This document shows, piece by piece, positions 63,901 to 64,000 of a stretch of DNA of 64,000 nt. The position numbers and the translations under genes are program-made. Origin of the DNA: Mya arenaria (taxonomy: Eukaryota > Mollusca > Bivalvia > Myida > Myidae); assembly GCF_026914265.1 (NCBI RefSeq), contig NC_069124.1, positions 32,387,383 to 32,451,382 of the forward strand. The letters run 5' to 3'. The notes beneath the pieces are model-generated. The model searched no databases, was not told where the DNA came from, and saw only the letters and a program-made list of their open reading frames with translations. Position 1 is the first letter of the stretch. Each line of letters opens with the position of its first letter.

Positions 63901-64000
63901 TTTCCTGTCCATTTTTGCAATTTTACTTTTGACCCAGTTCATGTTTATGCTTTCACATCGATGGAGAACTTTCTGCCATATTATTTCGAGCACTGAGGTG
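57952..64000 (+). CDS. CHS: Chitin synthase, copy 3 (3' end beyond window)
   Basis: Tandem paralogue of the gene at 35236. Exons: 57952-58136, 58341-58509, 58827-58967, 59178-60169, 60349-60546, 60911-61035, 61121-61220, 61430-61598, 61967-62035, 62212-62347, 62535 to the edge. The visible coding length is 3750 bases with no stop and matching phases, so the copy looks functional. It has CITMWHE in exon 5, FDDAF in exon 7, LDGDVDF in exon 10, and EDRW and QRRRW in exon 11. Differences from copy 2: exon 2 stops 30 bases earlier at a different donor, the cytoplasmic linker in exon 4 is shorter, and the region around 63430-63720 is strongly diverged. The start at 57952 is chosen by alignment with the N-terminus of copies 1 and 2; the frame stays open upstream to 57730, so an earlier start is possible. 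Intron 9 again has a GC donor. About 160 C-terminal residues, by comparison with copy 2, lie outside the window. Confidence 0.92.
60775..60920 (+). repeat. Duplicated splice-acceptor region in intron 5 of copy 3
   Basis: 60775-60840 and 60876-60920 are related: both have AGTCATACATT, TTCACACATTT and an acceptor followed by ATTAGATA. The first acceptor (AG at 60828-60829) would run into a stop within a few codons; the second (60909-60910) joins in frame to exon 6. Confidence 0.7.

Overview
The window is AT-rich eukaryotic DNA with split genes. Multi-exon genes with GT/GC-AG introns, long introns, tRNA-derived SINEs, non-LTR retrotransposon debris, hAT and TTAA-type elements and many minisatellites all fit an invertebrate. 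The chitin synthase family and the SINE types suggest a mollusc, most likely a bivalve. That organism call is inference from family knowledge, not a species identification.

The only clear host genes are three head-to-tail copies of one chitin synthase gene, all on the + strand. Copy 1 (6754-14312) is a pseudogene: it keeps every splice site but carries nonsense codons, frameshifts and a deletion. Copy 2 (35236-43682) is complete. Its eleven exons sum to 4239 bases, an exact open frame of 1412 codons plus stop, with the CVTMWHE, FDDAF, LDGDVDF, EDRW and QRRRW motifs of the family. Copy 3 (57952 to the window edge) has the same eleven-exon structure, is open throughout, and is cut by the end of the window inside its last exon. 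The three genes share exon boundaries and phases, including a rare GC donor in intron 9.

The intergenic DNA is also duplicated, so the array consists of segmental repeats much larger than the gene. Examples are 430-5060 against 24250-32440, 14320-15470 against 43690-44300, 17500-18600 against 46020-47110, and 20480-21260 against 50130-51780. Because the ancestral state can be read from the sister unit, many later events can be polarised. These include a 61-bp inverted duplication in unit A, an 18-bp minisatellite of about 2.8 kb found only in unit B, a 70-bp satellite grown from one copy in A to about 12 in B, an internally deleted hAT element in B, stacked SINE insertions in B, and separate transposon insertions into intron 7 of copies 1 and 2.

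Region by region: 1-6750 is upstream DNA of copy 1 with a 23-bp minisatellite and a TTTA microsatellite. 6754-14312 is the copy 1 pseudogene. 14313-24250 is spacer with two near-perfect hairpins and two LINE fragments. 24250-35235 is upstream DNA of copy 2 with SINEs, two minisatellites and the hAT remnant. 35236-43682 is copy 2. 43683-53500 is spacer with a G-rich tract, small transposons, a 22-bp minisatellite with an internal inversion, and the 70-bp satellite. 53500-57951 is upstream DNA of copy 3. 57952-64000 is copy 3. No RNA gene, CRISPR array or bacterial-type operon was found.
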